Shown: one piece after another, positions 20,798 to 22,277 of the stretch
Layout of the letters: every line of letters starts with the position of its first letter
Position numbering within the stretch: the stretch's first letter is position 1
Source of the DNA: Candidatus Saccharibacteria bacterium UBA6209
Lineage (GTDB): Bacteria; Patescibacteriota; Saccharimonadia; Saccharimonadales; Saccharimonadaceae
NCBI GenBank assembly: GCA_905370345.1
Contig: CAJPKE010000013.1
Location: 1 to 22,277, forward strand
DNA: 22,277 nucleotides
Direction: 5' to 3'
Translations under genes and position numbers: made by a program
Notes under the pieces: generated by a model
What the model was told of the DNA's origin: nothing
What the model saw: only the letters and a program-made list of their open reading frames with translations
Database searches by the model: none

Positions 20798-20826
20798 TTG
20801 ACTTATATCTATATATTCCCTATAAT
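20798..20826 (+). promoter_or_regulatory. Near-consensus promoter of the ABC exporter gene
   Basis: -35 TTGACT (20798-20803), 17-nt spacer, perfect -10 TATAAT (20821-20826). Predicted start near 20833, leaving a leader of about 110 nt before the TTG start at 20945. Confidence 0.85.
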
Positions 20827-20832
20827 AATCAA

Positions 20833-20944
20833 AGTCTATGAACTCCCGATGACGAGTTCCTCTAATATACATTTTTGAATAATTAAGAACGCTCAGTTTT
20901 CTGCGCAGCTTATAAATATTAATTTATCATCGAAAGGAATTGAT
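20833..20944 (+). other. Long leader of the ABC exporter mRNA with hairpin and tiny frames
   Basis: Contains a perfect 6-bp hairpin GAACTC / GAGTTC (20840-20845 with 20854-20859, 8-nt loop), an 8-bp palindrome CTGCGCAG near 20901, and two very short frames (ATG 20838, 4 codons; ATG 20849, 9 codons) that share an ATGA. The Shine-Dalgarno AAAGGA is at 20933-20938. No known riboswitch recognised. It is unusual because most first genes in this window have no leader. Confidence 0.4.
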
Positions 20945-22277
20945 TTGAAAAACAAACCAAACAGCAAAGAAATATTTCGTCTATTTTGGAAGACGTCAGA
21001 GCCATACAAACACCGCCGAAACTTGGCAATATTTTTTGCAATGCTGACTCTCGTGGTTACCATTTTTGTCGGGCCGCTCATAATTGCTAAGCTTCTTAGT
21101 ATTATCCAACACAATCAACTGCACGACGCAAAAAATCTATGGACACTAATTGCTTTATATAGCGTCAGTGGATTATGGTCTAGCGTCATCGGCTGGCGAT
21201 TAGTTTTATATCTCGCCTGGACATTCGAAACCGCCATGCAGCGAGATTTATACGCTCGATGCTTCAGCAAACTGACTAACCAAACACTATTCTTCCACTC
21301 AAATAAATTCGGCGGGTCGCTCGTTAGTCAAACAAATAAATTAGTCGGTGCGGTAGAAAGTTTTTGGGACACGATAATTTGGTCAGTTTTGCCGCTAGTT
21401 GTTTCACTGGTCGGTTCAATAATTGTCCTGTCAACTCTTCTTTGGCAATACGCGTTATTCTTACTCATCTTCTCAATTGTTTTCAGTATCGTCGTTTATT
21501 ACGGATCCAAGCCAATGGCGAAATTGACAAAAAAAGAAGCCAAAGCCAGCAATAAATTGAACGGACAATTAGCCGACGTAATCTCAAACGTTCTAGCGGT
21601 CAAGTCATCTGGCGCCGAAGCTACGGAACAGAAATTTTTCGCAAAAACCGTCAACTCTTGGCGAGATTCAAGTCTCGACGTAATGCGCGGATTTTTAAAA
21701 GTCAGCACCATATATTCATCAATCAACATGGTTATTAAAATTGGAGCAATCACCTTCGCAGTGTACGCAGCTCAGAATAATTTGGTGTCAGTGGCGTCTG
21801 TCTATCTTATCATCACCTACACTGGAAGTGTCGCGCATGAATTGTGGAACATGAACGGAATTATGCGCAATTACAACCGAATTGTTGGCAACGCAAATGA
21901 CATGGTAGAAATCTTACAAACGCCAACGACATTGATTGATAAAAGCAATTCAAAGCTAAAAGTTACAAACGGCGAAATTTCTATGGATAAAATAACTTTC
22001 ACGCACGACGAGGGTCAAGGCGACACTCTATTCCACGACTTCTCTCTGGATATTAAATCGGGCGAAAAAATAGGTTTAGTCGGAGCGAGCGGTTCCGGAA
22101 AAACGACACTCACTAAATTGCTATTACGTTTTGCTGATATTGACTCAGGAAAAATTACCATCGATGGACAAGATATTTCCGAAGTCACCCAGGCAAGTTT
22201 GCGCGCCAAAATCGCTTACGTACCGCAAGCACCATTGCTATTCAACCGCTCCGTGCGCGAACACATCGATTACGGTC
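20945..22277 (+). CDS. ABC exporter, fused membrane and ATPase domains (3'-truncated by window)
   Basis: Half-transporter of the MsbA/LmrA/MDR type that would pump a lipid, drug or peptide out as a dimer. 444 residues are visible: a membrane domain with about six segments (first at roughly 25-50, FFAMLTLVVTIFVGPLIIAKLL) and a long coupling helix (GSKPMAKLTKKEAKASNKLNG), then the nucleotide-binding domain from about 345, with Walker A GASGSGKTT at 380-388 and the Q-loop Gln428 (VPQAPLLFNRSVREHI). The signature, Walker B and stop lie beyond the window. The start is TTG with AAAGGA 6 nt upstream; there is no in-frame ATG before residue 37, and starting there would remove the first membrane segment. 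Substrate unknown. Confidence 0.93.
   Translation, partial: MKNKPNSKEIFRLFWKTSEPYKHRRNLAIFFAMLTLVVTIFVGPLIIAKLLSIIQHNQLHDAKNLWTLIALYSVSGLWSSVIGWRLVLYLAWTFETAMQRDLYARCFSKLTNQTLFFHSNKFGGSLVSQTNKLVGAVESFWDTIIWSVLPLVVSLVGSIIVLSTLLWQYALFLLIFSIVFSIVVYYGSKPMAKLTKKEAKASNKLNGQLADVISNVLAVKSSGAEATEQKFFAKTVNSWRDSSLDVMRGFLKVSTIYSSINMVIKIGAITFAVYAAQNNLVSVASVYLIITYTGSVAHELWNMNGIMRNYNRIVGNANDMVEILQTPTTLIDKSNSKLKVTNGEISMDKITFTHDEGQGDTLFHDFSLDIKSGEKIGLVGASGSGKTTLTKLLLRFADIDSGKITIDGQDISEVTQASLRAKIAYVPQAPLLFNRSVREHIDYG

Noticed and set aside
20893..21114. Minus-strand 73-residue frame opposite the ABC exporter start
   Set aside because: The plus-strand ABC exporter frame is clear by domain content, and the minus frame has no supporting signal.

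Overview
The window reads as a compact chromosomal segment of a streamlined bacterium, most likely Candidatus Saccharibacteria (TM7) or another Patescibacteria/CPR lineage. I infer this from the style of the genes, not from a database search: single-copy housekeeping genes packed with gaps of 0-40 bp, many lysine-rich membrane-anchored proteins of unknown role, an orphan membrane-tethered peptide-binding protein, and no biosynthetic pathway genes. TGA is used as a normal stop (nusB and the 365-residue membrane protein gene), so the UGA=Gly code of Gracilibacteria/Absconditabacteria does not apply. I see no insertion sequence, phage, integrase or CRISPR array. The longest gap without a gene is about 200 bp.

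Layout. At the left edge is an acidic hypothetical protein whose frame is open to the window edge, followed by a bidirectional terminator. A minus-strand RNA/translation operon follows: rpmF > nusB > NUDIX hydrolase > rnc > khpA. A divergently transcribed membrane-anchored hypothetical lies at 3035-3565. Then, all on the minus strand: leuS; a Mur-ligase-like gene with a membrane-anchored hypothetical downstream of it; a candidate structured small RNA at about 8588-8678; htpX > 6-TM protein > ligA; lemA; three tRNA genes (Leu-TAA, Cys, Leu-GAG, all with encoded CCA); a YvlD/holin-4-like protein > secG > family 5 solute-binding protein; uvrC; a DUF488 protein; an HD-domain hydrolase; and a redox operon perR > trxA > cupin > NUDIX. 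Divergent from perR, a type I ABC exporter runs off the right edge.

How it works together. Two styles of gene start are visible. Genes inside operons have clear Shine-Dalgarno sequences, often with overlapping or abutting stops and starts and with GTG or TTG starts. First genes of transcription units mostly have no Shine-Dalgarno; instead a -10 hexamer, often with an extended TGn element, ends exactly 6-7 nt before the ATG. That predicts leaderless mRNAs for nine genes. Twice a terminator hairpin is followed after exactly 3 bp (the TGn itself) by the -10 of the next gene. The perR promoter carries a perfect 9-3-9 palindrome over its -10, and PerR keeps all five regulatory metal ligands, so the trxA/cupin/NUDIX genes look like a self-regulated peroxide-response operon. 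Several housekeeping proteins (L32, LigA, UvrC) have lost the cysteines that normally bind zinc or an iron-sulfur cluster.
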